Shown here in pieces: positions 34,665 to 43,611 of a DNA stretch of 64,000 nucleotides. The first letter of the stretch is position 1. Each line of letters opens with the position of its first letter. The notes under the pieces were generated by a model that worked only from the letters and a program-made list of their open reading frames with translations, searched no databases and had not been told where the DNA came from. A program made the position numbers and the translations under genes. This stretch comes from Pararhizobium capsulatum DSM 1112. GTDB taxonomy: Bacteria > Pseudomonadota > Alphaproteobacteria > Rhizobiales > Rhizobiaceae. Where the stretch lies: contig NZ_JAUSVF010000002.1 in assembly GCF_030814475.1 (NCBI RefSeq), positions 930,001 through 994,000 on the forward strand, read 5' to 3'.

Positions 34665-35441
34665 ATGACCATCCAAACGCACACGCCGCCACACGTCCAC
34701 GAAAACGCGAATAGACCACGCTATCTGGGCGAGACAGTCAGGGCGGTATCTGGAGAAAGTTTCGACTGGCATACCCATGACTTCGGGCAGCTTATATCCT
34801 CAACGACCGGCTCAATGTATGTCGGCACTTCGAACAGGGTGCTTTTGCTAAGCCCAGCAATGGCAATCTGGATTCCGCCAGACGCTCAGCACTGGATGCG
34901 AACCGGTTCGAACAACGAGATGTTATACGTCGATGTCAACCGGGCCGAGTCGAGAACGCTCGGCTCTGAATGCCGTATTATGACCATGACGCCGCTGCTG
35001 AGCGCCTTAATTTCCGCGACACTGCCCCAGAACGCACATGACCGCATAAACCATCACAACGAGGCGCTTCACAATCTCCTGCGCCATGAACTCATTGCTG
35101 CCAAGGATGTCCCCCTCTCAATTGTGATACCTCAGGATAGAAGAATTAGCGGGGTTGCCATGGCGGCACTCGAAAATCCCGGGGCGATCGTTTCAGTCGA
35201 GACCTGGCTTATCGAAGTTGCCGCTAGCCGCAAGACAATCGAACGCTTGTTTATCACCGAAACAGGCATGCCGCCGTCCCGATGGTTGCGACATGCCCGC
35301 ATTCTTCATGCCATTTCCCAGATTGCCGCCGGCGAGAAAATCAGCTCCGTCGCCATGAATATGGGTTATGAGTCCACAAGTGCATTTAGCTATATGTTTC
35401 GCCGTTTACTCGGGGTTAGTCCAAGCGATTTCTGCACCTGA
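34665..35441 (+). CDS. AraC-family regulator with cupin domain
   Basis: 258-residue regulator. The N-terminal cupin-like sensor has HTHDFGQL and IPPDAQHWM. The C-terminal AraC HTH reads VAASRKTIERLFITETGMPPSRWLRHARILHA and VAMNMGYESTSAFSYMFRRLLGVSPSDF. The start at 34665 is selected for family length; the frame is open from 34608. It is divergent from the MFS exporter gene and probably its activator. A small GCCTC-CACA-GAGGC hairpin follows the stop at 35443-35456. Confidence 0.85.
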   Translation: MTIQTHTPPHVHENANRPRYLGETVRAVSGESFDWHTHDFGQLISSTTGSMYVGTSNRVLLLSPAMAIWIPPDAQHWMRTGSNNEMLYVDVNRAESRTLGSECRIMTMTPLLSALISATLPQNAHDRINHHNEALHNLLRHELIAAKDVPLSIVIPQDRRISGVAMAALENPGAIVSVETWLIEVAASRKTIERLFITETGMPPSRWLRHARILHAISQIAAGEKISSVAMNMGYESTSAFSYMFRRLLGVSPSDFCT

Positions 35442-35651
35442 GCCTCCACAGAGGCGCTACTTCGAGGATTAGTGACGTCAGAACTGCACGCTGGACGCAA
35501 GCACCCCATTGCGTCATACCGATGCAGGTCAGCCACGACCAAAATTTGTCAAACAGACTTTGGACGAAAGAGCCCTTTGCTCCCATTGCAAAGGTACATT
35601 TTCTTTTTTTCAGTTTCTGGTTCCAGATTATATGTAACGCTGGTCGGAAAA

Positions 35652-35777
35652 CTATATGATTTGGCGCTTCACAGCCAATAGATGTTGAGTAAAGATCTCC
35701 TTCGGCGTCCGAAATCCCAGACACTTTTGCGGCGTGGTATTGAGCCTCTCACACAAAGAATCGATGTCTATGATTGA
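35652..35777 (-). pseudogene. IS30-family transposase, C-terminal remnant
   Basis: About 41 codons on the minus strand read DIDSLCERLNTTPQKCLGFR and then TPKEIF, followed by a stop at 35652. This is the hallmark end of IS30-family transposases. The frame is stopped upstream at 35778, so the catalytic part is gone. It lies 25 bases beyond the 3' end of the hydantoin racemase gene and marks the left border of the catabolic cluster. The region 35442-35651 shows no gene. Confidence 0.8.
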
Positions 35778-35801
35778 CTATATTGGTGGTCGCATGGCTG
35801 C

Positions 35802-36524
35802 TCAGGCGCAGGCTGTGACTTTGGTTTCTTTTACGCGCGGATAGTCATAGGCGTTGACCTTCGAGGTCGTGTAGCCCGCGCCCACCAGCGCTTCCGCCAG
35901 CTTGATAGCCGCCGTCACACCGTCGATGACGGGAACTCCGGTTGCCGCACGCAGCCGATCGCAAAGAGCGGACATGCCGGCGCAGCCGAGGATGATGGCT
36001 TCGGCGCGGTCTTCCTTCTTCGCTGCCTCAATCTCGCGGATCAGCAGCAATTCTGCCCCGGCCGGATCTTCCTCAAGTCCAAGAACGGGAAGATTAATGG
36101 CGCGGACATTGCGGCAATGGCGCTCAGCACCGTAGCCGCTCACCAGATCTTCAATGATCGGGATAGAGCGTGGCAGCGTGGTGATGATCGAGAAGCGGCG
36201 GCTGATCGTCATGGCAACCTGCACGGCCGCCTGGCAGATGCCTATCACCGGTCCCCGCGCCACTTCGCGCGCGGCATGCAGGCCGGGATCATCGAAGCAA
36301 GCGACCACATAAGCATCGACCCCCAGTCGCTCGCCCTTGCGGATTTCATCGAGCATGCCCGGAACCGCCGCAGCTTCATCGGCGCCGCCTTCGATGCTGA
36401 CGGGCGTGTTGAGCGGATTGACGGCCGAGACGTCCGTGTCCTTCTGCTTGACGCGCAAGGCGCTATCCAGCGCCTGCGCGGTCATGGATGCCGTGGAATT
36501 CGGATTGATCAGACGGATATGCAT
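35802..36524 (-). CDS. hyuA: Hydantoin racemase
   Basis: Asp/Glu/hydantoin racemase superfamily protein of 240 residues that interconverts D- and L-5-monosubstituted hydantoins (cofactor-independent, two-cysteine mechanism). The cysteines fall at residue 76 (VVACFDDPG) and residue 181 (ILGCAGM), the positions described for the S. meliloti enzyme. The N-terminus MHIRLINPNST and the block VAMTISRRFSIITTL are also typical. The start at 36524 has AAAGG upstream. It is 22 bases downstream of the flavin reductase-like gene; both are read from the promoter region with operator site A. No hydantoinase or carbamoylase of the classical type is in the window. Confidence 0.82.
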   Translation of the reverse strand: MHIRLINPNSTASMTAQALDSALRVKQKDTDVSAVNPLNTPVSIEGGADEAAAVPGMLDEIRKGERLGVDAYVVACFDDPGLHAAREVARGPVIGICQAAVQVAMTISRRFSIITTLPRSIPIIEDLVSGYGAERHCRNVRAINLPVLGLEEDPAGAELLLIREIEAAKKEDRAEAIILGCAGMSALCDRLRAATGVPVIDGVTAAIKLAEALVGAGYTTSKVNAYDYPRVKETKVTACA

Positions 36525-36546
36525 GGTATCGAACCTTTCAAAGCCT

Positions 36547-37176
36547 TCAGTCGCGCTGCGGCTTGATGAAATCGGCAATCGGCGGAGCCTTCAGGACGAA
36601 CTGGCGGTCCGAGGTGATGTAGTTGTCGGCGTGCAACCGGGCGATCGGCTGGTAGTTTTCCGGATCGACATAACGCCCCTCCGCGTCCAGGCATTCCCGG
36701 CGGACGTGCATGTGCACGACCTCGCCGAGAACGAGGGTGCGGCGCGGATAATCAATGAGGCGCTCGACACGGCACTCGAAGACGCAGGGCGATTCGGCCG
36801 CATAGCTTGCATCGATCTGGCTGCAGGTGGTTGCCGTGAGGCCAGCCATGGATAGCTCGTCGACCTCGTTGTCGAAGCCGAGACCGCAGACAAGCATCTG
36901 CTGCGAGAGCGCCATGTCCACCATGTTGATGGCAAACTCCTGGGTGCGGCGGATATTCATCATCGTATCCTTTTCCTCGCCACTCAGGCGCGGCTGGATG
37001 CCAAGCACCACGATCGCCGGATCGTGGGAGAAAACATTGAAGAAGCTCATCGGCGCCGCGTTGCTGTGGCCGGCCTCGGAGCGCGTCGTCACGAGCGCGA
37101 TTGGCCGCGGCCCGATGAAATTCGTCAGCAGACGGTAGCGGCTGAGCGGCTCAAGCTCGGTAAAGTCGAATTCCAT
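36547..37176 (-). CDS. Flavin reductase-like, FMN-binding split-barrel protein
   Basis: 209-residue protein of the flavin reductase-like (DIM6/NTAB) family. It has the FMN-binding pattern RYRLLTNFIGPRPIALVTTRS, NAAPMSFFNVFSHDP and EFAINMVDMALSQQM. It may supply reduced flavin to a monooxygenase or act directly on the pathway substrate; no flavin monooxygenase gene is visible nearby. The start at 37176 has AGGA 8 bases upstream. It is the first gene of the two-gene hyuA operon, divergent from the GntR regulator. Confidence 0.85.
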   Translation of the reverse strand: MEFDFTELEPLSRYRLLTNFIGPRPIALVTTRSEAGHSNAAPMSFFNVFSHDPAIVVLGIQPRLSGEEKDTMMNIRRTQEFAINMVDMALSQQMLVCGLGFDNEVDELSMAGLTATTCSQIDASYAAESPCVFECRVERLIDYPRRTLVLGEVVHMHVRRECLDAEGRYVDPENYQPIARLHADNYITSDRQFVLKAPPIADFIKPQRD

Positions 37177-37200
37177 GGCGCGATCCTGAGTTAATAATCT

Positions 37201-37227
37201 ACAATATGATTTCATATTGTTGACAAT
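37201..37227. promoter_or_regulatory. Operator site A (ATTGT-TG-ACAAT) with extended palindrome
   Basis: ATTGTTGACAAT lies at 37216-37227. It overlaps a second, perfect palindrome ACAATATGA-TT-TCATATTGT (37201-37220), so ACAAT/ATTGT half-sites occur three times in 27 bases. It is in the divergent region between the flavin reductase-like gene and the gntR gene. The same 12-mer recurs at 44813 and 48114 and, imperfectly, at 49756. I infer that it is bound by the GntR protein encoded next to it, including autoregulation. Confidence 0.75.
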
Positions 37228-37307
37228 TCTGCAATCAAAATCCTGCTGTTGCAGTTGACTTTTTCCGCTGTTTCCCGCTTGTCTACCCCCAATGGGGAGT
37301 GAAATTG

Positions 37308-37985
37308 ATGACTGAGCAAACCGGTCCTTCTATACAACAGATTGTCGAGAAAGTCTGGCTGTCTATCGCCGAGCGCAGGCTCCGTCCCGGCGTTCAGCTG
37401 AAGGAGGAGCAGATGGCCGCGATTTTCAACGTCAGCCGCGCTCGCATCCGGCAGGCACTGGCCGTTCTTGAACGCGACGGGCTCGTCACCATCATCCCCA
37501 ATCGTGGCGCCTTCGTCTCCAAGCCCTCGGTCGAGGAAGCCCGTGATGTCTTCTTCGTGCGCCGTACGGTTGAGCGTCGTGTCGTCGAGCGCCTGTGCAA
37601 ATCGGTCTCAAAGGCCGATCTCAAGCGCCTGCGCGACCATGTCGCCAAGGAGCGGATTGCCAACGCCCAGGATGTCACCACCGACATCATCAAGCTTTCC
37701 GGCGGCTTCCACCTGCTGCTTTCCGAAACCGCAGGCTCCGACTTCCTGTTTACGACCATGCGGGACCTGATCTCCCGATCGTCCCTCATCACGGCCGTCT
37801 ACCGCAACACCAACCGTTTCAATTGCGGGCCGGACGAGCATGCCGAGATCGTCGAGGCGATCGCCAACAACGAGGCCGACAAGGCCACCCGTCTGATGGC
37901 CCATCACCTCGAACATGTGGAATCCGAACTCGACCTCAGCGAGATCCGCGACCTTTCCCACGACCTGCGCGCAGCGCTTGCCTGA
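37308..37985 (+). CDS. GntR-family regulator with FCD domain
   Basis: 225-residue transcription factor. The N-terminal winged helix has LKEEQMAAIFNVSRARIRQALAVLERDGLVTIIPNRGAFV split over the helix-turn-helix and wing. The C-terminal FCD ligand domain has the metal-binding type pattern with RRTVERRVVERL, an FHLLL motif and DEHAEIVEAIANNEADKATRLMAHHLEHVE. The start at 37308 follows GGGGAG 8 bases upstream; a GTG at 37299 is also open. It sits between the racemase operon and the importer-amidohydrolase operon and is the only regulator in the cluster. It is therefore the likely local repressor, released by a pathway compound. Confidence 0.92.
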   Translation: MTEQTGPSIQQIVEKVWLSIAERRLRPGVQLKEEQMAAIFNVSRARIRQALAVLERDGLVTIIPNRGAFVSKPSVEEARDVFFVRRTVERRVVERLCKSVSKADLKRLRDHVAKERIANAQDVTTDIIKLSGGFHLLLSETAGSDFLFTTMRDLISRSSLITAVYRNTNRFNCGPDEHAEIVEAIANNEADKATRLMAHHLEHVESELDLSEIRDLSHDLRAALA

Positions 37986-37994
37986 AGCACTGCC

Positions 37995-38978
37995 TCAGGC
38001 ACTTGTGGTATCGCCGGTCGCAAGATGGCAGGCGACGCGTGTGCCGTTTGCAAGCATGCGAACTGCCGGCACCTCCGCCGAACACCGTGCCGTAGCAATC
38101 GGGCAGCGCGGATGGAAGGTACAGCCGGACGGAGGTTTAAGCGGGCTCGGCACCTCGCCGCTCGCCAGTTCCCGGTCACGACGCGGCTCGGCGATATTGG
38201 GAATGGTCTGCAGCAGAAGCTGCGTATAGGGATGGCGCGGACGAGCGAAAAGCTCCTCGGTGTCACCTTCTTCCACAATGCGGCCGAGATACATGACGGC
38301 AATGCGATCCGACATGTGACGCACCACGCTCATGTCGTGACTGATGAAAAGATAGGTGAGACCCAGTTCATCCTGCAGCCGGCGCATGAGGTTCAGAACC
38401 TGCGCCTGCACCGAGACGTCGAGCGCCGACGTCGGCTCGTCGCAGACGAGGAACTCCGGCTCGCTCGCCAACGCCCGGGCGATCGAAATACGCTGACGCT
38501 GGCCGCCGGAAAACTCATGCGGGAATTTTTCACCATCAGAAGCGGACAGTCCGACGGTGAGCAGAAGCTCCTCGACCCGTTCGATGACCTCGGCCGGCGT
38601 CTCGCGCAGCTTCAGTTCGCGCAAGGGTTCGGCGATGATGTTCTTCACCCTCCAGCGCGGATTGAGCGAAGCATAGGGATCCTGGAAAATCATCTGGGCC
38701 GAAAGCGGCGCGCCGGAGCGGCCGGGCGCGAAGCGGACTTCGCCGCCAGTCGGCCTGTGTAGACCGGTGATCAGCCGCGCCACGGTGGATTTGCCGCAGC
38801 CGCTCTCGCCAACGATACTAAGGCAGCCGCCGGCCGGCACCGTGAAGTCGATATCGTTGACCGCCTGCACGAACTGGCGGGGCTTGCGCTCGATGAGACG
38901 ATTGAGCCAGGGCGCCGAGACGTCGAAGATCTTGACCAAGCCGTTGACGGTCAGGGCCGGCGTTTTCTGAGCGGTCAT
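37995..38978 (-). CDS. Dipeptide-type ABC importer ATPase, DppF/OppF-like
   Basis: 327-residue ATPase with Walker A GESGCGKST, signature FSGGQRQRI and Walker B FLVCDEPTSALD. The C-terminal oligopeptide-transporter domain has SGCTFHPRCPIATARC, with Cys residues suited to an Fe-S or metal site as in the DppF class. Its ATG overlaps the stop of the DppD-like gene (ATGA). It is the last gene of the six-gene operon read from the promoter at 44.8 kb and ends 10 bases from the convergent gntR gene. Confidence 0.94.
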   Translation of the reverse strand: MTAQKTPALTVNGLVKIFDVSAPWLNRLIERKPRQFVQAVNDIDFTVPAGGCLSIVGESGCGKSTVARLITGLHRPTGGEVRFAPGRSGAPLSAQMIFQDPYASLNPRWRVKNIIAEPLRELKLRETPAEVIERVEELLLTVGLSASDGEKFPHEFSGGQRQRISIARALASEPEFLVCDEPTSALDVSVQAQVLNLMRRLQDELGLTYLFISHDMSVVRHMSDRIAVMYLGRIVEEGDTEELFARPRHPYTQLLLQTIPNIAEPRRDRELASGEVPSPLKPPSGCTFHPRCPIATARCSAEVPAVRMLANGTRVACHLATGDTTSA

Positions 38979-39958
38979 ACTGTTCCTCCCGCGTTGAGCC
39001 AGCAGGCGCTAGCGCCTTCGCCGACGGCTATCAGTTCGGGCCGTTCGCTGAGACAGCGCGGGCCGGCGGAGCGGCAGCGCGGATTGAAGGCGCAACCGCT
39101 CGGGATGGCGTCGAGGCGCGGCATAGAGCCGTCGATCTGGTTGAGCCTTTCGACCCGTGCGCCAAGCGACGGGATCGAGGCCATCAGCCCCTGCGTATAG
39201 GGATGGCGCGGCGAATGCAGCACCTGCTCCACCGGGCCGATCTCGATGAGGCGGCCGGCATAGAGCACGGCAACGCGGTCGGCAGCTTCTGCAATGACGC
39301 CCATGTCATGGGTCACCAGCATGACGGCAGTCTGTTTCTCCTTGCAGAGCCGGCGCAGCAGGGAAATGATCTGGGCCTGGATCGACACGTCGAGCGCCGT
39401 GGTGGGCTCGTCGGCGATGATCAGCTTCGGAGACGCCGAAAGCGCAAGCGCGATTACCACGCGCTGCCGCATGCCGCCCGAAAACTGGTGCGGATAATGA
39501 TTGACCCGCTCTTCCGGCGAGGGAATGCCAACATCGCGCAGCAACTGCACGGCACGCGCCCGCGCCTCCGCCTTGCCGAGCGGCAGATGCTGGCGGATTG
39601 TTTCGGTAAGTTGCGCCCCGACCGTAAACAGCGGGTTGAGCGAGGTCAGCGGGTCCTGGAAGATCGCCCCGATCTCCCGGCCCCGGATCTGCTCCATCGC
39701 TCGGTCGCCGAGCGTATCGATACGGCGGTTGCCGAGCCAGATTTCGCCATCGGCGATATGACCGGGCCGTTCGAGAAGGCCCTGGATCGCCAGTCCAGTC
39801 ATCGACTTGCCAGCCCCGGATTCTCCGACGACGCCGAGGATTTCGCCGGCGCGGATCGAAAGGCTGATATCCGACAACGCCGTCACCGTGCCACGGCGCC
39901 CCGGAAACTCTACCTTGAGATTGCGGACGTCGATGACCGCCTGTTGTGCTTCACCCAT
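38975..39958 (-). CDS. Dipeptide-type ABC importer ATPase, DppD/OppD-like
   Basis: 327-residue ATPase with Walker A GESGAGKSM, signature FSGGMRQRV and Walker B LIIADEPTTALD. The C-terminal extension is SGCAFNPRCRSAGPRC. The start at 39958 has GAGG upstream and overlaps the end of the amidohydrolase gene by 8 bases; the open frame to 39973 adds nothing family-like. It pairs with the DppF-like ATPase to drive the permeases at 42.6-44.6 kb. Confidence 0.94.
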   Translation of the reverse strand: MGEAQQAVIDVRNLKVEFPGRRGTVTALSDISLSIRAGEILGVVGESGAGKSMTGLAIQGLLERPGHIADGEIWLGNRRIDTLGDRAMEQIRGREIGAIFQDPLTSLNPLFTVGAQLTETIRQHLPLGKAEARARAVQLLRDVGIPSPEERVNHYPHQFSGGMRQRVVIALALSASPKLIIADEPTTALDVSIQAQIISLLRRLCKEKQTAVMLVTHDMGVIAEAADRVAVLYAGRLIEIGPVEQVLHSPRHPYTQGLMASIPSLGARVERLNQIDGSMPRLDAIPSGCAFNPRCRSAGPRCLSERPELIAVGEGASACWLNAGGTV

Positions 39959-41444
39959 GTGTGTCCACCTCAATCGGATAGCTCGGCGGGAAGATGTCCG
40001 AAACCGAGGGATTGGCCCAGCTTCGCTCGGGGTATTTGGCGATCAGCCCGTCAAACTGGGCCTGCGCTTCGACGCGCGCCTTCTCCATGTCGATACCCGC
40101 CACCTTGCGCGACAGCATTGAGACGCGGCCATCGACGAAGACGGAGCGGGTAACTTTGCCGGAACCGCCGGTGACCAGCGTCGTGATCGGATCAATGGAC
40201 GGTGCCATGACCGTATCGTCGAGATCGAAGACGGCGATGTCGGCGCGGGCACCGGGCGAGAGATGGCCGAGATCCGGGCGGCCGAGTGCGCGGGCACCGC
40301 CGAGCGTAGCGGCATCGAAGAGATCGGCCGAGCGCAGCTGGTCGGGCGCGCGGTCGGCGATGCGGCCGGTGATCATTCCGGCAAGCAAGTTCATCAGCAT
40401 GTCGGCCGGCGTCGTATCCGTACCCATGGCGATATTGATGCCGCGCTTGCGGCAGGCGGAGAAGGAATAAAGGATGCTGCCGCCACGGCCCGAAACCAGC
40501 GGACAATGCACGATGGAAACGCCGTTTTCGGCATAAAGCGCTAGGTCTTCCTCGGTCGCGTTGGTGGCGTGCGGCGCGATCAGCCGGTCGCTGAGTAGAC
40601 CCGCCTTCGCCAGCCAGACCGGGGCGGTTGAGCCATAGAGGGCGCGCACGGTATCGACCTCCATGGCGCCTTGCGCCATATGCAGACGGAACTTGCAATC
40701 GAGATCGCGGGCGGCGGCGTCCGTGCGCTGGATCAGCGCCAGCGTCGATGTCTCGACCCGGTCGGGCGCCAACATGCCGCGCACGAGATCGCCGTGACGG
40801 CCGTTCTGCCGTTCTATATAGGCGATTGCGTCCTTCAGCCCTTGGAAGCCGCGCTCCTCGTCGAACACCGGTACGACACGGCCGGGTTCTTCCACCACCA
40901 TGCCGCCGGAGCGATAGGCTGGGCTCAGATAGACACGCAAGCCGAGTTCCCCGGCGGCATCTGCCGCCGCGTCGAATTCGGCCACGGTCTCTCCCCATTC
41001 GCGGTAGAACAGCGAAGCGATGGGCGCTGCGGTCGTAATGCCGTTCAGGAGAAGCTGACCGAAGGCGAAACGCTTCTGGAAGGCCAGTTCGGCCTCACTG
41101 TACATCTCATAGGGGCCAGCCTCGACATAGGAACGCGGCCAGACGCGGCCCTTGGCCCAGCCGGGATGATGGTCAATGCCGAGAATGGTGGTGTCGAGAT
41201 CTGAAAGCGCGTCAAGATCGATCAGGCCGGGGCTGATCAGGGCATTGCCGAAATCGATACGACGGGCCACCTCGCCGGGAAAACGATGGCCGACGAAGAG
41301 GATTTCGCCATTTTCGAAGACCACCTCGCCGTTGCGTAGAAGGCGATGGCTGCCATCCTTGTGGCCGACCACCCAGCTCGCGGTAACGAGCGTGCGGCCT
41401 TCGGGCCGACGGCCGAGCGCCAGAGATGCCAAAGCTTCGCTCAT
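39951..41444 (-). CDS. Amidohydrolase, paralogue 1
   Basis: 497-residue member of the amidohydrolase superfamily (urease/ATZ-TRZ-like). The usual N-terminal beta domain ends in NALISPGLIDLDALSDLD: the first metal motif HxH of the family is replaced by Asp-containing LDALSD. Later residues resemble metal ligands: FRLHMAQG, IAPHATNATEE and the Asp in MGTDTTPADM. The C-terminus has ARADIAVFDLDD and LVTGGSGKVTRSVFVDGR, typical of the group. The ATG overlaps the stop of the cytosine deaminase-like gene (TGATG). It is about half identical by eye to the gene at 44850-46355. The reaction is unknown, presumably hydrolysis of a C-N bond in the imported compound. Confidence 0.85.
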   Translation of the reverse strand: MSEALASLALGRRPEGRTLVTASWVVGHKDGSHRLLRNGEVVFENGEILFVGHRFPGEVARRIDFGNALISPGLIDLDALSDLDTTILGIDHHPGWAKGRVWPRSYVEAGPYEMYSEAELAFQKRFAFGQLLLNGITTAAPIASLFYREWGETVAEFDAAADAAGELGLRVYLSPAYRSGGMVVEEPGRVVPVFDEERGFQGLKDAIAYIERQNGRHGDLVRGMLAPDRVETSTLALIQRTDAAARDLDCKFRLHMAQGAMEVDTVRALYGSTAPVWLAKAGLLSDRLIAPHATNATEEDLALYAENGVSIVHCPLVSGRGGSILYSFSACRKRGINIAMGTDTTPADMLMNLLAGMITGRIADRAPDQLRSADLFDAATLGGARALGRPDLGHLSPGARADIAVFDLDDTVMAPSIDPITTLVTGGSGKVTRSVFVDGRVSMLSRKVAGIDMEKARVEAQAQFDGLIAKYPERSWANPSVSDIFPPSYPIEVDTHG

Positions 41445-42637
41445 CACGGCATCTCCACCACCGCCTTGCCCTGACGGGCGGTGACCCGGCCGCCCTTGAG
41501 GACCAGTGTCCGCGGCGCGATATCGACGACGGCGTGGGCGAGCGTCTCGCCGGTCAGCAGCGTGAAATCGGCATTGCAGCCGACATCCAGGCCATAGTTT
41601 TCAAGCCGCATGACATCGGCGCCGCCCTGCGAAACGACGTGAAGCACATGGGCAAGCTCGATATCCGAGCGCAGCCCGTTCTTCATGCCGATGATCTTGG
41701 CGCGGTCCAGCATGTCCGGCTGGCCCCAGGGACCCCAGGTATCGCGAATGCCATCACAACCACCGCCGACGCGCACTCCGGCTTCCTTCAGCCGCATGAT
41801 CGAAGGCACGTTGGCAGAAGGTGCACCGGTCGTCAGGATCGCGACGTCGAGGCGGGCGATCTGCTCGATCAGCTTGCCGACCCTCAGACAGTCATTCATG
41901 CCGAGCGCGAAAGCGTGGCTGATCGCCACCTTGCCTTCCATGCCGTTGGCGCGGATGCGCTCGAAAATCAGTTCCATGGTGAAGGCGCCGAGATCGGCGG
42001 CCTCGTGAAGATGAATATCGATCGCAACGCCGTGCTTGACCGCCAGCGCAAAGAGGATGTCGAGCTGGCCCTTGGGGTCGCGGTCGATGCCGCAGGGATC
42101 GATGCCGCCCAAAACTTCGCAGCCCTGGCGCAGCGCTTCGTCCAGAAGCTCTACCGTGCCAGGCATCACCATGACGCCGGATTGCGGGAAGGCGACGATC
42201 TCGATGTCGATGATGCCCTTCAGCTTTTCGCGCGTCTCCCAGATGCCCTCGACCAGAGAAAGCCCATGGGTCGGGTCGATATCGACATGGCTGCGGATAT
42301 GGGTGCCGCCATGGGCGACGAGCCCGATCGCGTGGCGCATGGATTGGCGATGCGGGTCGATGCCGATATCGAGACGGTTTTCACGTTCGAAATCGATCCG
42401 CTCGCGCAGGATCGCCGCGCGGTTGTTGACGTGCCAGGGCATGCCCCAGGTCGTCTTGTCGAGATGGGTGTGGGCGTCGATCAGGCCGGGCGCCACGATC
42501 GCGCCAGCGCCATCCTCGATGGCCATGCCAGGCGCAGCCTCGAATGTCCCGAAGCCGGCTATCTTCCCGTCCTTGATAAGGATGTCGCAGCTTTCGCCGG
42601 CCATCGGCCTGACATTGCGGAGCAAGAGATCGTGCAT
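41444..42637 (-). CDS. Cytosine deaminase-like amidohydrolase
   Basis: 397-residue metal-dependent hydrolase resembling cytosine deaminase/CodA-type proteins. It has the metal motif in VAPGLIDAHTHLDKTTWGMP (HTH, near residue 60), then RSHVDIDP, DIHLHEAAD, VAISHAFALG and the Asp in VGGGCDGIRDTWGPWGQPDM. It is expected to remove an amino or open an amide group on a heterocycle. The start at 42637 has GAGGTAAG upstream; a much longer open frame overlapping the permease gene is rejected. It is 6 bases downstream of the permease stop. Confidence 0.87.
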   Translation of the reverse strand: MHDLLLRNVRPMAGESCDILIKDGKIAGFGTFEAAPGMAIEDGAGAIVAPGLIDAHTHLDKTTWGMPWHVNNRAAILRERIDFERENRLDIGIDPHRQSMRHAIGLVAHGGTHIRSHVDIDPTHGLSLVEGIWETREKLKGIIDIEIVAFPQSGVMVMPGTVELLDEALRQGCEVLGGIDPCGIDRDPKGQLDILFALAVKHGVAIDIHLHEAADLGAFTMELIFERIRANGMEGKVAISHAFALGMNDCLRVGKLIEQIARLDVAILTTGAPSANVPSIMRLKEAGVRVGGGCDGIRDTWGPWGQPDMLDRAKIIGMKNGLRSDIELAHVLHVVSQGGADVMRLENYGLDVGCNADFTLLTGETLAHAVVDIAPRTLVLKGGRVTARQGKAVVEMP

Positions 42638-42642
42638 GGAAC

Positions 42643-43593
42643 TTACCTCAGTTTCGGATTGAGCGCATCGCGCAGCCAGTCGCCGAGCATGTTGACGGTG
42701 ACGACCAGCAGGCAGAGTTGAACAACGGGGAACAGGACGATCCACCACGAACCGGAAAACAGGAACTGGTTGCCGATGCGAATCAGCGTTCCGAGCGAAG
42801 GCTGGCTCGGCGGCATGCCGATGCCGAGGAACGACAGCGTCGCCTCCGTCAGGATCGCCATGCCGAAGTTGAGGGTGGCCGCGACCATGATCGGCGTCAG
42901 CGTGTTGGGCAGGATGTGATGGGCCATGATGCGCCGCGCCGGCACGCCGATAAGCTTGGCCGCCGACACATAGTCCTTGCCGCTTTCGACAATCGCCTGG
43001 GCACGCACCGTTCGCGCATATTGCACCCAGGCCGACAGCGCGATGGCGAGCACCAGCACCGCGGAGGCCCCGGCATCGCGCAGGTATTCCGGAAGCATCT
43101 GGCGCACTACAGTCGAAACGAGGATGGCGACGAGGATGGTCGGGATCGACAGCGTGATGTCGCCGATACGCATCAGCAGATTGTCGATGAAGCCGCCGAA
43201 ATAACCGGCGACCAGACCGGCCGTCATGCCGATCACCAGCGACAGCGCGACCGAGGCCATGCCGATGACGATGGAGATGCGGGTGCCATAGAGGATCGCG
43301 GAGAGCATGTCGCGGCCTTGCGTATCGGTGCCGAGAAGATACGGCATTTCGCCGCCCTCCTGCCATATCGGCGGCAGCTCGGCCTTCCACATGTCGAGCG
43401 AGGCCCCGTCATAAGGATTCTGCGGCGCGATCAACGGCGCAAAGACCGCCGTCAGGATCAGGATCGCCAGAAGCAGGGCGCTGATCTTTGCCGACTTGCT
43501 CTGGGTGAAGGACCACCAGACATCGCTGTTGCGGATGCGCTTCAAGAGCGAAGGACGGACGGCCTTGGTCGTTTGCGAAAGTTCCCTGGTCAT
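42643..43593 (-). CDS. Dipeptide-type ABC permease, DppC-like
   Basis: 316-residue membrane permease with the N-terminal cytoplasmic tail of DppC proteins. It has LLGTDTQGRDMLSAILYGTR, the loop DYVSAAKLIGVPARRIMAHHILPN and six membrane spans. GGGAG lies upstream of the ATG at 43593. It follows the DppB-like gene by 18 bases. Confidence 0.94.
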   Translation of the reverse strand: MTRELSQTTKAVRPSLLKRIRNSDVWWSFTQSKSAKISALLLAILILTAVFAPLIAPQNPYDGASLDMWKAELPPIWQEGGEMPYLLGTDTQGRDMLSAILYGTRISIVIGMASVALSLVIGMTAGLVAGYFGGFIDNLLMRIGDITLSIPTILVAILVSTVVRQMLPEYLRDAGASAVLVLAIALSAWVQYARTVRAQAIVESGKDYVSAAKLIGVPARRIMAHHILPNTLTPIMVAATLNFGMAILTEATLSFLGIGMPPSQPSLGTLIRIGNQFLFSGSWWIVLFPVVQLCLLVVTVNMLGDWLRDALNPKLR

Positions 43594-43611
43594 CGAACCG
43601 GCTCCCGTTTC

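Noticed and set aside
36547..37176. Flavin reductase-like gene as part of a pyrimidine Rut pathway
   Set aside because: None of the other rut genes (rutA to rutE) is in the window; the neighbours are a hydantoin racemase and amidohydrolases.
41444..43390. A 648-codon version of the cytosine deaminase-like gene
   Set aside because: The extra N-terminus is the out-of-frame reading of the permease gene; the internal ATG at 42637 has a clear ribosome site and fits the family length.
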